Positions 33,935 through 45,660 are shown, numbered from the stretch's first letter. The stretch is 64,000 nucleotides of DNA from Chlorocebus sabaeus (GCF_047675955.1 NC_132904.1:84077447-84141446); one strand, 5' to 3'. The notes: generated by a model from the letters alone, not told the origin. Numbers and translations are program-made.

Positions 33935-35500
33935 GTAAATTAGTGCCAGGTAGTGGGATGCTGTGTAAAGATACCTGAAAATGTGGAAGCAACTTTGGAA
34001 CTGGGTAACAGGTAGAGGTTGGAACAGTTTGGAGGGCTCAGGAGAAGATAGGAAAATGTGGGAAGTTTGAAACTTCCTAGAGACTTGGTGGGTTCAGAAG
34101 ACAGGAAGATGTGGGAAAGTTTGGAACTTCCTAGAGACTTGTTGAATGGTTTTGACTAAAATGCTGATAGTTATATGGACAATAAGGTCGAGGCTGAGGT
34201 GGTCTCAGATGGAGATGAGGAACTTGTTGGGAACCAGAGTAAAGGTCACTCTTTCTATGCAGAGACTGGTGGCATTTTGCCCCTGCCCTAAAGATGTGTG
34301 GAACTTTGAACTCAAGAGAGATGATTTAGGGTATCTGGTGGAAGAAATTGCTAAGTGGCAAAGTATTCAAGAGGAAGCAGGGTATAAACATTTGAAAAAT
34401 TTGCAGGCTGATGATACAATAGAAAAGAAAAACCCATTTTCTGGGGAGACATTCAAGCCTACTGCAGAAATTTGCATAAGTAACAAGGAGCAGAATGTTA
34501 ATCATCAAGACAATGGGGAAAATGTCTCCAGGGCATATCAGAGACCATTGCAGCAGCCCCTCCCATCACAGGCCTGGAGGCCTAGGAGGAAAAAATGGTC
34601 TCCTGGGCCCAGGCCCTCCCCGCTGTGTGTAGCCTTAGGACTTGGCGCCCTCTGTGCCAGCCATTCCAGCTGTGGCTAAAAGGGGTTAAGGTACAGCTTA
34701 GGCCATGGCTTCAGAGGGTGTAAGCTCCAAGCCTTGGCAGCTTCCATGTGGTGTTGTGCCTGCAGGTGCATGGAAGTCAATAATTGAGGTTTAGGAACCT
34801 CCACCTAGATTTCAGAGGATATATGGAAACCCCTGTATGTCCAGGGAAAAGTTTGCTGCAGGTGTGGAGCCCTCATGGAGAACCTCTGCTAAGGCAGTGC
34901 AAAAGGGACATGTGGGATCGGAGTCCCCACACAGGGTCCCCACCAGGGCACTGCCTAGTGGAGCTGAGAAGAGGGCCACCATCCTGCAGACCCCAGAATG
35001 GTGGATCCCCTAACAGCTTTTCATGTACCTGGCAAAGCCATAGACACTCAATGCCAGCCTGTGACAGCAGCCAGGAAGGGAGCTTTACCCTGCAAAGTCA
35101 CAGGGGTGGAGTAGGCCAAGCCTGTGGGAGCCACCTTTTGCATCAGCACTCTCTTTATGTGAGACATGGACTCAAAGGAGATTGTTTTGGAGCTTTTGAT
35201 TGCCCCACTGGATTTTGGACTTGCATAGGGCCTGTAGACCCTTTGTTTTGCTCAATTTCTCCCACTTGCAATGGCTGTATTTACTCAATGCCTGTGCTCC
35301 ATTGTATCTAGGAAGTAACTAACTTGCTTTTGATTTTACAGGCTCATAGGCAGAAGGGACTTGCCTTATTTCGAATGAGACTTTGGACTGTGGACTTTTG
35401 AGCTTATGCTAAAATGAGTTAGGATTTTGAGGGACTGTTGGCAAGGCATGATTGGTTTTGAAATGTGAGAACATGAGATTTGGGAGGGGTTGGTGTAAAA
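33935..35500 (+). mobile_element. THE1 internal region
   Basis: About 1.57 kb between the two LTRs, beginning with a primer-binding-type segment ('gtaaattagtgccagg') and collinear with the usual THE1 internal sequence, ending in the purine-rich stretch 'gagatttgggaggggttgg' before the 3' LTR. Two plus-strand frames (34,146-34,679 and 34,784-35,311) are the decayed non-functional reading frames usual in THE1. THE1 lacks pol and env and depended on other elements. A 53-base tandem duplication lies at 34,043-34,149. Confidence 0.93.
34043..34149 (+). repeat. 53-base tandem duplication inside THE1
   Basis: Two adjacent copies of a unit containing 'aacttcctagagacttg' (34,043-34,095 and 34,096-34,149), differing at several positions. 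Neighbouring THE1 sequence is single-copy, so this looks like a local duplication in this copy or its source. Confidence 0.85.
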
Positions 35501-35864
35501 TAATACGGTTTGGCTGTGTCCCCACTCAAGTCTCATCTTTAATTGTAGCTCTCTTAATTCCCATGTGTCATGGGAGGGACCAGGTGGGAGGTAGTTGAAT
35601 CATGGGGGTGGGTCTTTTCCATGCTTTTCTCATGATAGTGAATAGGTCTTAGGAGATCTGAGGGTTTTATAAAGGGGAGTTCTGCACATGGCCTCTTACC
35701 TGCCACCATGTAATACATACCTTCATACCTTTCTCCTCTTTTGCCTTCTGCCATGATTGTGAGGCCTCTCTAGCCATGTGGAACTGTGAGTCTGTTAAAC
35801 CTTTTTCTTTATAAATTACCCAGTCTTTGATATGTCTTTATTAGCATGAGAACTGACTAATACA
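35501..35864 (+). mobile_element. THE1 3' LTR
   Basis: A 364-base LTR starting 'taatacggtttggctgtgtcc' (decayed TG) and ending 'gactaataca'. It is highly similar to the 5' LTR but with independent changes such as 'ttaggagatctgagggtt'. The presence of both LTRs and matching flanks shows a complete provirus rather than a solo LTR. Confidence 0.95.
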
Positions 35865-36549
35865 GAAAGCAACAGACACCTCTCAAATAGGAAATGTGTA
35901 AATTATGGCACTCCCCTACCCTAAGGTATTCACAAGGAGACAGATAAACGTTTTTCACTTATGCTCCTCCTCCTCTTCTTCTTTCTCTTCATCTTTCTCT
36001 TCCATCTCTTCTGGGCAACTTTAGTGGGATTCTTTGCATCATCAAACTTTACTTTAGACTTACAGTCAGCAACATCTTTCTCATGCTTCTCCCTCAGCTT
36101 TGCCGCTTACTGCTGCAAGGTTGAATTTCACCGTTACTTAAGTTATTCCACATCTCACCAGCTTTTTTGCCACATCTCCGATAGAGATTACAGGGTTTGT
36201 GGATCTGATCTTGGGGTAGACTTCTGAAAAGAACTGGAAGAATACAGACGGTGGACTTTTGAGGGAATTAGAGTCCTTCTTGCCTCCCTTGGCTGATCTT
36301 TAATCCTTCATTTCCCAAACATGGAATACTTTATCCACATTTGCCACTTCATCAACTTTAAACTTCTCTCTCCTAGACATTGTCTGCCACTTCTCAGAGC
36401 ACTACTTGGAAAATTTTGCAAAATTGACAGGGACTTCTGGGTTTTTTGTTATGTTCTTCTCTGCACATGTGCACAAAGAAGGTATTAAGCAGACCCTTTG
36501 GTTTCTTGGGATAACTTTTAGGCAACCTGACTGTATTGTTCACTTGTCT

Positions 36550-36563
36550 AATTTAAGCTTTTT
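36550..36563. repeat. Right target duplication of the HMGB3 retrocopy
   Basis: 'aatttaagcttttt', partner of 32,799-32,813. L1M sequence resumes immediately after it. Confidence 0.8.
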
Positions 36564-37626
36564 GCCCAATCTATATATTGTGATTTTTTCCCCCCAATCT
36601 GGCTTATCTTTTATTTTCCTTATAGTGCATTTTGAAGAATAGAAGCTTTAAGTTTGGGTGAAGTCCAATTTATTAATCTTATTTTATAGCTGAGGCTTTT
36701 TTTATATTCTAAGAAATCTTGTTTACACCAGTATATGGGGATATTTTCTGTTTTCTTCTAGGAGTTTTATATTTTTAGCTTTTATCCCTAGGTCTATGAT
36801 CTATCTTGAATAAATTTTTGTATATTGTGTGAGGTAAGAGTAAAGAATTAATTTGTACTGCCTTATAATTATGTCAAGGTTTTCCAATATAATTTCTTAA
36901 AAACAATATTTTCCTATGAAATTACTTTGGCAGCCTTGTTAATTTTAAAGTAAATTAAAATAAATTAATTGCATATATTTAGATGTAACTTTGATCTATT
37001 TTCTTTCCATTTAACTGTGTATACGTCATATATACCACACTGAATTGATTGTTCTAGGCTTATAGTAAATCTTGAAAGCATGTAGTATAATTTATTCAGC
37101 TTTGTTCTTTTTCAAATTTTTTTGGCAATTCAAAGTAATTTGTATTTCTAAGTAAATTTTAGAATTATCTTGCCATACCTCCAGAGATTTTGACAGGATA
37201 CAATTGGGTAGACTTGGCAATTTTATAATACTGAATCTTCCAATAGACAAATAAGGTTTTTTTCTAGATTTTTAGTCTTTTTTAGTAATATTTTATACTT
37301 TACTTTTTTCTGTAATATACTTCTTTCTGTAATATTTTATGCTTTACGGTGTAGTCGTCTTACACACTTTTGTTACATTTGTTCCAGAGTATTTTACATT
37401 TTTAGATGCCATTATAAATGGCATTAATATTCTAATTATTTTTCTTATTGCATATGAATGAAATTGATTTTGCAGATAAATATAATCGATACTGAATTTT
37501 TATCCTGTGTCTTTGCTAAATTTCCTTGTTGATAGTAGTAGGTTTTTTGGGGTATATATTCCTTAGTGGATCCTTTATAAACAATTATATTTTTCATAAT
37601 GAAGATAGTTTCACTTATTTCATTCT

Positions 37627-37670
<44 letters not shown>

Positions 37671-39840
37671 AGACGGAGTCTCGCTCTGTCGCCCAGGCTG
37701 GAGTTCAGTGGCCAGATCTCAGCTCACTGCAAGCTCCGCCTCCCGGGTTTACGCCATTCTCCTGCCTCAGCCTCCCGAGTAGCTGGGACTACAGGCGCCT
37801 GCCACCTCGCCTGGCTAATTTTTTTTTTTTGTAGTTTTTAGTAGAAACGGGGTTTCACCGGGTTAGCCAGGATGGTCTTGATCTCCTGACCTCGTGATCT
37901 GCCCGTCTCGGCCTCCCAAAGTGCTGGGATTACAGGCTTGAGCCACTGCGCCCGGCCTTTCATTCTAATCTTGTTGTACCTGTTAGAACCCCTAGTAGCA
38001 TTAACTATTATGTTAAACATAAATGTGAAAAATTGACTAACTTTTCCTATTCCCAATTATAAACAATTATAAGTCATTTAATATTTAATCATTAAGTATG
38101 TTAGCTATAGAATTTTTGTAGAAGCTTTTGGTCAGATTGAAAAAAATTCCTCAAGTTTTTATGTGCTGGAAGATATTTTTGATGACTGAATGTGAAATTC
38201 TAATACCTTTCCTACATCTAGTAATGTGATCATATGTCTTTTGTCTTTATTCTGTTAATGTGATGAATTAAATTAATAGATTTATGAATGTTGCACCAAC
38301 CCTGCATTCCTAGGATAAGCCTAATTTGCTCATGATACATTATTCCTTTTCTATATTGCTAGATTTACTTTGACCTTTTTTTTTTTTTTTTTAGAATTTT
38401 TGCATCTATATTTATGAAGGACATTGGTCTGTAAGTTTTTTTTGTTATTGACCTCTTAAAGATGTGCTATCAAGATTATGTTAGCCTTATAAAATGAGTT
38501 GGGAAGTGATTATTTTCTGAAAGTGTATAAAACTTGTCTTATTTTACTCTTACATGTTTCATAGAAGTCACCAGGAAATGATTCAGAAATGAGAGGGACA
38601 TTTAAACACTACCACCATGATGGCTATTTGAATCTCAAGTTTTCTTTGTGAGATTTTGTTATGAGTTTAATTTGAAAATACAGATAGGGTTATTAAGATT
38701 GTTTTCTTATTTTGGTAAGTTGCATGTTGAAGGAATTTTTCCATTTTATCTAAGCAGTCAAGTTACTTTGTATAAAGTTGTTCATAGTATATTCTTATTA
38801 TTCTTATTATCCTTTAATGACCATGGAATCTATAGACATGCAGATAATTTGTGTTCTTTCTTCTCTCTCTCTCTCTCAATAGCATAGCCCTAGATTAATT
38901 TATTCTACTAACCTTAGTAAAACAGTTCTGTTGTCTTATTGATTTTTCAATTATTTGTTATTAATTGTATTGATGTCTTCTATTATCTGTATTATTTCCA
39001 CTATTTTACTTTAGTTTTTATTCTTTTATCTTCTAGCTTCTTAAGATTAAAGAACAGATTACTTATTTTATGCCTTTCTTCTCATCTAACATAAGCATTA
39101 AGGATATAAATTTTCCTTTGAAGACTGCTATAGCTACCTCTCACAAATTTCATTTTTTATGTTGTAATTATCCAGTTAAAAATGCTTTCTAATTTTACTT
39201 GCAATTTCTTCTTTGACTCATGGATATTAGATATCTATTACTTAGTTTTAAAATATTTCTTTTGCTACATTAATTGTTTCTAATTTAATGTAGTTACGGT
39301 CAGAGAAAATAATCTATGTAATTTCAATCCTTCGAATTTATTTATTGGGGCTTTTTTTTTTTTTTAAGCGACCCAGCATATGTTCCATCTTTCTGAATGT
39401 TTTACATGCATTTAAAAAGAGTATGCATTTTACAGTTGTTGAGGATAGAGTTCTAGAAATGCCCATTTTGTCAAATTGGTTGATAATGTTCAAATCTTCT
39501 CTATTCTTACTGATATTTTTTGTATCTTTCATCAGTTACTAAGATGGGGCATTGTAATATCTAACCATAATTATTGCTCTATTCCTCACATGTAAGTGTG
39601 TCAAGTATTGCTTTGTATAATTTAAACCTATGTTATCCATTGAAAAATCATTTAGGATTGTTATGTCTCCCAGATGAGTTGACCTTTCAATCAATATGAA
39701 AAGTCCTTCTTTCCTTCTGGTGATACTCTTGAAGCCAATACTGTTTGACTTAAGATAGCCACTACAACTTTCTTATGCTTAGTGTTTGCATGGTATATTT
39801 TTTCAAATGTTTTAATTTCAATCTGAGTGTACATTTTTAT
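36564..39840 (-). mobile_element. L1M LINE, minus strand, ORF2 portion
   Basis: Continuation of the minus-strand L1M that stops at 32,798. The plus strand shows reverse-complement ORF2 landmarks: 'ggtctatgatctatcttgaataaatttttgtatattgtgtgaggtaag', 'gccattataaatggcatt', 'gttgatgttgcaccaaccctgcattcc'-like sequence near 38,290, 'gacattggtctgtaagttttttttg' and 'gctctattcctcacatg' near 39,580. It is full of stops. The AluY at 37,630 is inserted within it. The pieces join in the expected order, so this is one old element. Confidence 0.85.
37630..37957 (-). mobile_element. AluY, Old World monkey-like, long A-tail
   Basis: A full-length minus-strand Alu with a T-run of about 40 bases (37,629-37,669) as its A-tail. 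It lies between perfect 12-base target duplications 'tttcattctaat' (37,618-37,629 and 37,958-37,969). Read on the plus strand it has 'gccacctcgcctggctaa' and 'caggcttgagccactgcg', where typical human AluY has 'gccaccgcgcc' and 'caggcgtgagcc'. I associate these variants with macaque and baboon AluY subfamilies. The long pure tail and perfect duplications suggest a fairly recent insertion. Confidence 0.95.
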
Positions 39841-40084
39841 TTTATTGCAATTGCTATAAACAATATATTGTATTCATATATTTCAAAACATAAACCATAA
39901 ACATATGCAATTTTTATTTGTCAACAAATAATTTCTTTAAAAATGCAGTTTTTCAAAAACTGTTCTATCCTTCATGAAGGTAGAACCCAAGTCTGTTGTT
40001 TATTGCTGGCCTAGCACAATGTGGGTTTATGTTTATCTCTGTAAGTCTGTCCGCTTAAGATACATATATGTATATATATATAAC
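39841..40084. other. Unassigned AT-rich stretch
   Basis: Between the minus-strand L1M and a MIR. Contains a short 'tatatatgtatatatata' run. No family recognised. Confidence 0.4.
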
Positions 40085-40265
40085 TATAAATGTAATTTTA
40101 AAAATGAAAACATGTTAGAGATATAAGATCTACAAACATATATTTTTCAGTAGGAAAGTGATGTTTGGAGAAGTAAGGTCACTTTCCAAGGCCACACAGC
40201 TAGTTGGTAGTAGGGAAAGGGCTTGTAGACTCTCCTGGATCAGCACTTGTCTCACTTCAGCTTAT
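40085..40265 (-). repeat. MIR SINE fragment
   Basis: 'gtttggagaagtaaggtcactttccaaggccacacagctagttggtagtagggaaagggcttg' is the reverse MIR core. Confidence 0.6.
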
Positions 40266-41859
40266 ATATCTCTTCTGATTAAATTTTCTAGAGTAGTTCT
40301 GCAACCCAAATATATTAATATTGACTTTGGGTTTCACTCGTGGTTTTGACGAAGTAATAGAAACTGGATTTATCCTTCCACTTGAAACAAGCAGAAAAAT
40401 TGGATAAAATATATATAACAATGACTTTTGAGGTATCAGACATCAAAGAACAGTGATCCCTGTGAAATGGGAAACAAATGAGGTTTGTCCTACAATTGAC
40501 CCAACTTACTGCTATGAGAGTGCTTCCAGACCATAGTATAGAGATGAGGAAATCAGGCAGAGACATGTGCAGGGTGATGCAAAGAGCTGGGAAGATAGTC
40601 TCAAGTATGAAATACTTAAGATATGCAGAGTTCCCAAGACAAAGGACTGAAGAGGAGAGAGATACATGGACAGCTCCAAAGTTCTACAGAGGATCACACT
40701 TGACCATTCAGCAGGTACTGATCAAAATGTGTGTGAGGAAACCTCCTGAGGTGGAGAAAAACCATCTAAAAAAAATTAAAGGGAAAAAAAGTACCAGGTG
40801 TCCACAAAAGTACCAGAAAAAGTGCTTGTTTCCACCAGCCAGACTGGAAAACCTACAATTCATGTAGATTTTTGAGTAGAGTATACAGATGAGATATGAC
40901 TCAGTGCTAGGGAAGAATCACCTCTAACTAGTACTGCTCCAGCCTTGCCTAGTAAATCTTAAAAACAAGACTGAAAAGGGACAGATTGATTCCAAGTAAC
41001 TATCACAGAATAAATATAAAAATTTATATGAATACAAAAATCTTTACTTAACAAGGTAAAATTTATAATACACAGGATCTGGTAGAAAATGACTGTACAA
41101 TTGAAAAAGCAGGAAAATACAACCCATAAAAGGAGAAAAATCCATAAATCAAAACTGACCTATTCCTGACACAGATGTTAGAATTAGCAGATTGGGACAT
41201 TAAAACAGTTATTATAATTGTATTCCATACATTCAAAAATTCAGTAGACACATAGAAGATAGATAGATTGAAATTCAGTATCTAGAGATAGAAATCATAA
41301 TGTGTGCAGTGAAAATACACAAGATAGAAATGACAGGTTAGATATTGCAGAAAAAAAGATTAGTGAACTTGATGTAGGAATAGAAACTATCCCAAATTAA
41401 AGAGAGTAAGGAAAATACTTTAATGAACAGATCATCAGTAAGCTGAGATGTCTTCAAGTTGCCTAAAATATGGGTAATAGCAATTCTTGAAGAAAAAAAG
41501 TCAGGGAGGTATAGAAAAAATTTTGAGAAATAATGGCCAAAAATCCCCAAATTTAATGAAAACAATAAACTGATCAATTCAAGAACTCCAAGCATAAAAA
41601 ACATAAAGAAGACCACACAAATTCAATACATAATCAATTTGCTCAAAACCACAGATGAAGAGAAAAATCTTAAAAGCAGGCAGAGAAAATGAGACACACA
41701 CGTAGGGGCAAAGATGGAAAAAAAAAAAAAAAAGGCAGCCTTCTCATCATAAACAATGCAAGTAAGAAGAAGATAGTGGAACAACATCTTCAGATTAATA
41801 AAAGAAAACTCAATCTGGAATTCTGCACTCAGAGAAAATATATTTTAAAAATAAAAGTG

Positions 41860-42150
41860 TGGCCAGGTGTGGTGGCTCATGCCTGTAATCCCAGCACTTT
41901 GAGAGGCAGAGGAGGGTGGGTTACCTGAACTCAGGAGTTCTAGACCAGCCTGGGCAACACGGTAAAACCCCATCTTTACCAAAAAATACAAAAATTATCC
42001 AGGCATGGTTTGTGTGCACTTGTAGTTCCAGCTACTTGGGAGGCTGGAGCAGGAGAATCTCGAACCCGGGAGGTGGAGGCCATAGTGAGCCGAGATCATG
42101 CCACTGCACTCCAGTCTGGGTGACAGTGAGACTATCTCAGAAAAAAAGAA
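41860..42150 (+). mobile_element. AluS-type element
   Basis: A complete Alu from 'ggccaggtgtggtggctcatgcctg' to a decayed tail 'cagaaaaaaagaaattt'. It is inserted in the plus-strand L1M. The right arm carries several changes (e.g. 'gcatggtttgtgtgcacttg'). Confidence 0.93.
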
Positions 42151-43826
42151 ATTTAAAAAGTGAGATAATGACTTCAGCTGTTTAAAAGCTAAAGCTAAAT
42201 CATTACCGGTTGACTTGAACTATAGGAAATATTGAAGTTCTTCAGGCAGAAAGTAAATGATATTGAATGAAAATATGGGTTTACACAAAGAAATGAAAAA
42301 CATCAGATAACTACAGAGATACGACTTTTTTATTGGAATCTCTTTAAAAAGTAATGGCTAGAATTAAAATAAAAATTATGTAGTATGGGATTTATAATAT
42401 ATATCAAAGCAAAATAGGTAGCAATAGCACAAAGGCCTAGAGAAGAGAAATGGAAGCATACTCTACATGAGGTGGGATAATATTATTTGAAGGTAGACTG
42501 TGATAAGTAAAAGATGTATGTTATTATCCCTAAAATAATTACCAACAAAAACTATATGAACCAAAGTTATAGCTGACAAAAAACCAGCAATGTAGATTAA
42601 ATGTAATCACAAAAACCCCCAAAAGAGAAAAATGTTAACAAGGAATAGATCAAACAAACAGCAAGATAACAAAATCATATCTTACCATATTGATAATCAT
42701 GTTAAATATAAGTGATCTAAACATGCCAATTATGTGGCAGAGATTCTCAGGAAAAACCAAGATCAAATTATGTTTTGTGAATAAAAATGTGTTTTAAATA
42801 TCAAGACACAAACTGGTTAATAGTAAAAGACTGAGAAAGATAATGCACAGAGGAACAAAGCTTGTAAAGATAACAAGTAGATCCATAGGATAGAAAAGTG
42901 AGTCTAAAAACAGACTCACATATATAGAGACAACTAATTTTTGACAAACGTGCAAAATAATTTCAGTGTAGAAAGGATAGCTTTTTAAACAAATAGTGAT
43001 GGAACAATTGACTATCAAAATTCAAGAGAATAAACTTTATATTTTATGCCATATACAAAAATTAACTCAAAATGCATCATAGATGTAAATGTAAAGCCTA
43101 AAGCTATACAACTTCCAGAATAAAGTTTTATAGCTTCAGGTTAGGTAACAGTTGCTTAGATGTAGTACCAAAAACACTATTTATATAAAAAAAAGATAAA
43201 TTGAACTTCCTCAACTTAAAACCTTTTGCTTTTTGAAAGGCACTGTTAAAAAAAAAAATGAAAAGACAAGCCACAGACTGGGGAAAGATATTTTCAAATC
43301 ATGTATCTTATATGAATTTGTATCCAGCATATGTTAAGTACATTGAAAACTCAATTAGAATGGTTAAAATAAAAAATACTGGCCATACCAAGTGTTGGCA
43401 AGGATGTGGAGAACCAGGACTTTCATACATTGCTGATGGTGGTGTAAACCAATTTGGAAAACAGTTCGGCAGTTACTAAAAAGTTATACCCAAGCTTACC
43501 TCATGATTCAGTCATTTCATTTCTAAGTATTTACTCAAGAGAAATGAAAGCATAAATCCATACAAAGACTTCTACACGAATGTCCAGAGCAACTTTATTA
43601 GCCCTCAATTGGAAACAACCTAATCGTTCATCTATAACTGAATGGATAAACAACTGGTGGCATATGCGTACAATGGAATGCTATTCAGAAGTTAAAAGGA
43701 ATTAACTCTTTCTATGCACAACATGTAACGTGAATGAATTCCAAAATAAGTATACTGAGTAAAACAAGCCAAACCAAAAAATAGTACATAATGTATGATT
43801 CCATTTGTGTAAAAATAGATAATGTA

Positions 43827-44126
43827 GGCCAGGCGCAGTGGCTCATGCCTGTAATTCCAGCACGTTGGGAGGCCAAGGTGGGCAGATCACCAGGTCAGAA
43901 GATCGAGACCATCCTGGCTAACACGGCGAAACCCTTTCTTTACTAAAAATACAAAAAGTACCTGGGCGTGGTGATGGGCGCCTGTAGTCCCAGCTACTCA
44001 GAAGCCTGAGGCAAGAGAATGGTGTGCACCTGGGAGGTGGAACTTGCAGTGAGCTGAGATAGTGCCACCCAGCCTGGGTGAAAGAGCGAGACTCCGTCTC
44101 CAAAAAGGAAAAAAAAAAAAAAAAAA
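43827..44126 (+). mobile_element. AluY-type element
   Basis: From 'ggccaggcgcagtggctcatgcctg' to a tail of about 17 A ending at 44,126. The segment 'gagaccatcctggctaacacggcgaaacc' and 'ggaggtggaacttgcagtgagctgag' are AluY-like. A short deletion in the right arm removes part of 'actgcactccagcc'. Inserted in L1M 3' sequence. Confidence 0.93.
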
Positions 44127-44370
44127 GCCAATTAATCTAGAGTGACAGAAAATAGATCAATGGTTGCCAGGAATGAGGAATGGTGGAAAGTGAGATTACA
44201 AAATTACACAAAGAGTTCATTGGAGGTAATAAACGTTTATTAGTTCAATTGCGGCAATGGTGTCACAAGTATATACATCTTATGATGAGATTTATCAAAT
44301 TTTACACCGTAAATGTGTGTCATTTTTTATATGCTAATTAGATCTCAGTAAAACTTTTAAAGAAACTGTT

Positions 44371-45170
44371 GATATAGTGCAACTGTCATGAGACACCCAT
44401 TAGTTATACCCCTGCTTAAGATGAGAGATTTACATCAGGCAAAAGCAATGTGACCATGTCAAGAAATATTTTCATTGTTTAAATATATACATGGATATAA
44501 GGCTAAGTTATATTGCCCAAAGATGAAAAACAGAAAAATGTAGGTTCAAGAAGCTGAAACCTTGGGACCTACTGGCACTTTGTTAGTATGTATAGTTGAA
44601 ACCATACATTTTCGTAATGTTAGTGATGAACAAAATTGTGGAGTTGAATTTTAAGTCTTGAAACTAAAATAGCTATCACTGGGAGCTGTGTGGAGCTCAG
44701 TTATAAAGGAATTGGACTGTAATTGTAAATTGCTGAATATGGTAATTATTGTGGCAGATGTACAGTAATTAGTTTGTAACACTAAGACTTTTATTTTGTG
44801 ATTTTTGTAACATCTTCCAAAAGAGGAGAAGCTATGGCTGGGCAGACTTTGATTTGGACTCTGTAGTGTTTTTAGGATTTATTTTTCTGCAGCAAGCTAG
44901 GGCTTGTATGTCAGCAGGCAATGCTGGTGACAAGGTTTTGGCTCAGGAATCAAAGAGAGTGCATGGTAATGGAAGAGCTAAGATGATATAATTGGGCAAT
45001 AAAATTTATGATTTTTTGAGTGGAATGTCAATACACAAAGGAACAATATTGCTGATTTACTGGTAATAGCCAACACATAAGTTATTGCAATTAAGCAAAA
45101 CTTTAAATCAAGTTCTCCCAGAGTGTTCATGGTCTCAAAAAATAGAATATGGAGTAATATCAAAACGAGG
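44371..45170. other. Unassigned AT-rich stretch
   Basis: No recognised gene or element. Confidence 0.4.
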
Positions 45171-45174
45171 AATT

Positions 45175-45520
45175 TGGGAGTTGGGCAAATTTGAGTTAAT
45201 CCTTGGTTCACCACATATCAGCTATATGATCATTGGTAAGTTACTTGTATTTTTTTTAACCTATAAATGAAAATGATATAGTAAACACCTTTGTAGGGTA
45301 ATAGAGATAACAGAGATAATGTATGTGAAATTCCTAATACTCCAGGGCATTTATTCTAAAATGGGGATTTGCTCTATGCTGTAAAAAGGTTTTGAAAGGT
45401 GAATAACGCAACATTTTCCACCCTTACTCTGACTGGTTCCTGTAAGAATTAGAGATACTCTCTGTAAAGTGTTCTTGTATAATGCCTTGCAGATAGTAGA
45501 TGCTTGATAAATGGTAGGCA
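45175..45520 (+). repeat. MIR SINE, interrupted
   Basis: 'gttcaccacatatcagctatatgatcattggtaagttacttg', 'acctataaatgaaaatgatatagtaaacacc' and, after a gap, 'taatgccttgcagatagtagatgcttgataaatgg' follow MIR order. The part at 45,350-45,450 does not match and may be an insertion. Confidence 0.6.
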
Positions 45521-45544
45521 GCATGCATATTATTTAAGAAATTT

Positions 45545-45660
45545 GCTCAAGAATCTTGAAGTAGGAGTCAGAAAACCTGGTCCTAGTTGCAGTTTTGCTA
45601 CCAAATAGTTGTATGCCCTCACACAACTCATTTGTCACTTCTCCTTTCTGAGCTAATGAC
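45545..45660 (+). repeat. MIR SINE fragment
   Basis: 'ggagtcagaaaacctggtcctagttgcagttttgctaccaaatagttgtatgcc' is the 5' half of a second MIR. Confidence 0.55.

Larger units (their letters stand above)
32814..36549 (-). pseudogene. HMGB3 processed pseudogene, split by a THE1 provirus
   Basis: A spliced, intron-less minus-strand copy of HMGB3 mRNA (chromatin HMG-box protein). The coding remnant is at about 35,955-36,525: the ATG position reads TTG (36,523-36,525), followed by box A traces ('CREEH'), box B ('ISIGDVAKKL') and a Glu-rich acidic tail near 35,955-36,010. There are several frameshifts and stops, so no HMGB protein can be made. The long HMGB3 3' UTR continues at 35,870-35,954 and at 32,815-33,574. 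It ends in an AATAAA-type signal on the minus strand (near 32,826) and a short A-rich tail, between target duplications. Between the UTR halves sits a THE1 provirus. Only a short 5' UTR is left (36,526-36,549). The specific HMGB3 paralogue is judged from UTR and C-terminal similarity recalled from memory. Confidence 0.88.
40310..44370 (+). mobile_element. L1M LINE, plus strand, internally deleted
   Basis: An old plus-strand L1M. ORF1-end sequence is at 41,340-41,860 ('ccacagatgaagagaaaaatcttaaaagcaggcagag'), inter-ORF sequence is after the Alu ('gttcttcaggcagaaagtaaatgatattg'), a short ORF2 start is near 42,700, and a jump leads to late ORF2 and 3' UTR from about 42,890 ('gcaaggatgtggagaacc', 'ggaatgctattcagaagttaaaagg', 'tatgctaattagatctcagtaaa'). 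The central ORF2 (reverse-transcriptase region) is missing. Two Alus have inserted. The 5' boundary near 40,310 is approximate. Confidence 0.78.

Noticed and set aside
34146..35311. Two plus-strand frames of 175-177 residues as host genes
   Set aside because: Both lie between THE1 LTRs and correspond to the degenerate internal region of this non-autonomous element.
35961..36227. 88-residue plus-strand frame as a gene
   Set aside because: It is antisense to the HMGB3 pseudogene; the Leu/Phe-rich start is the complement of the acidic tail.
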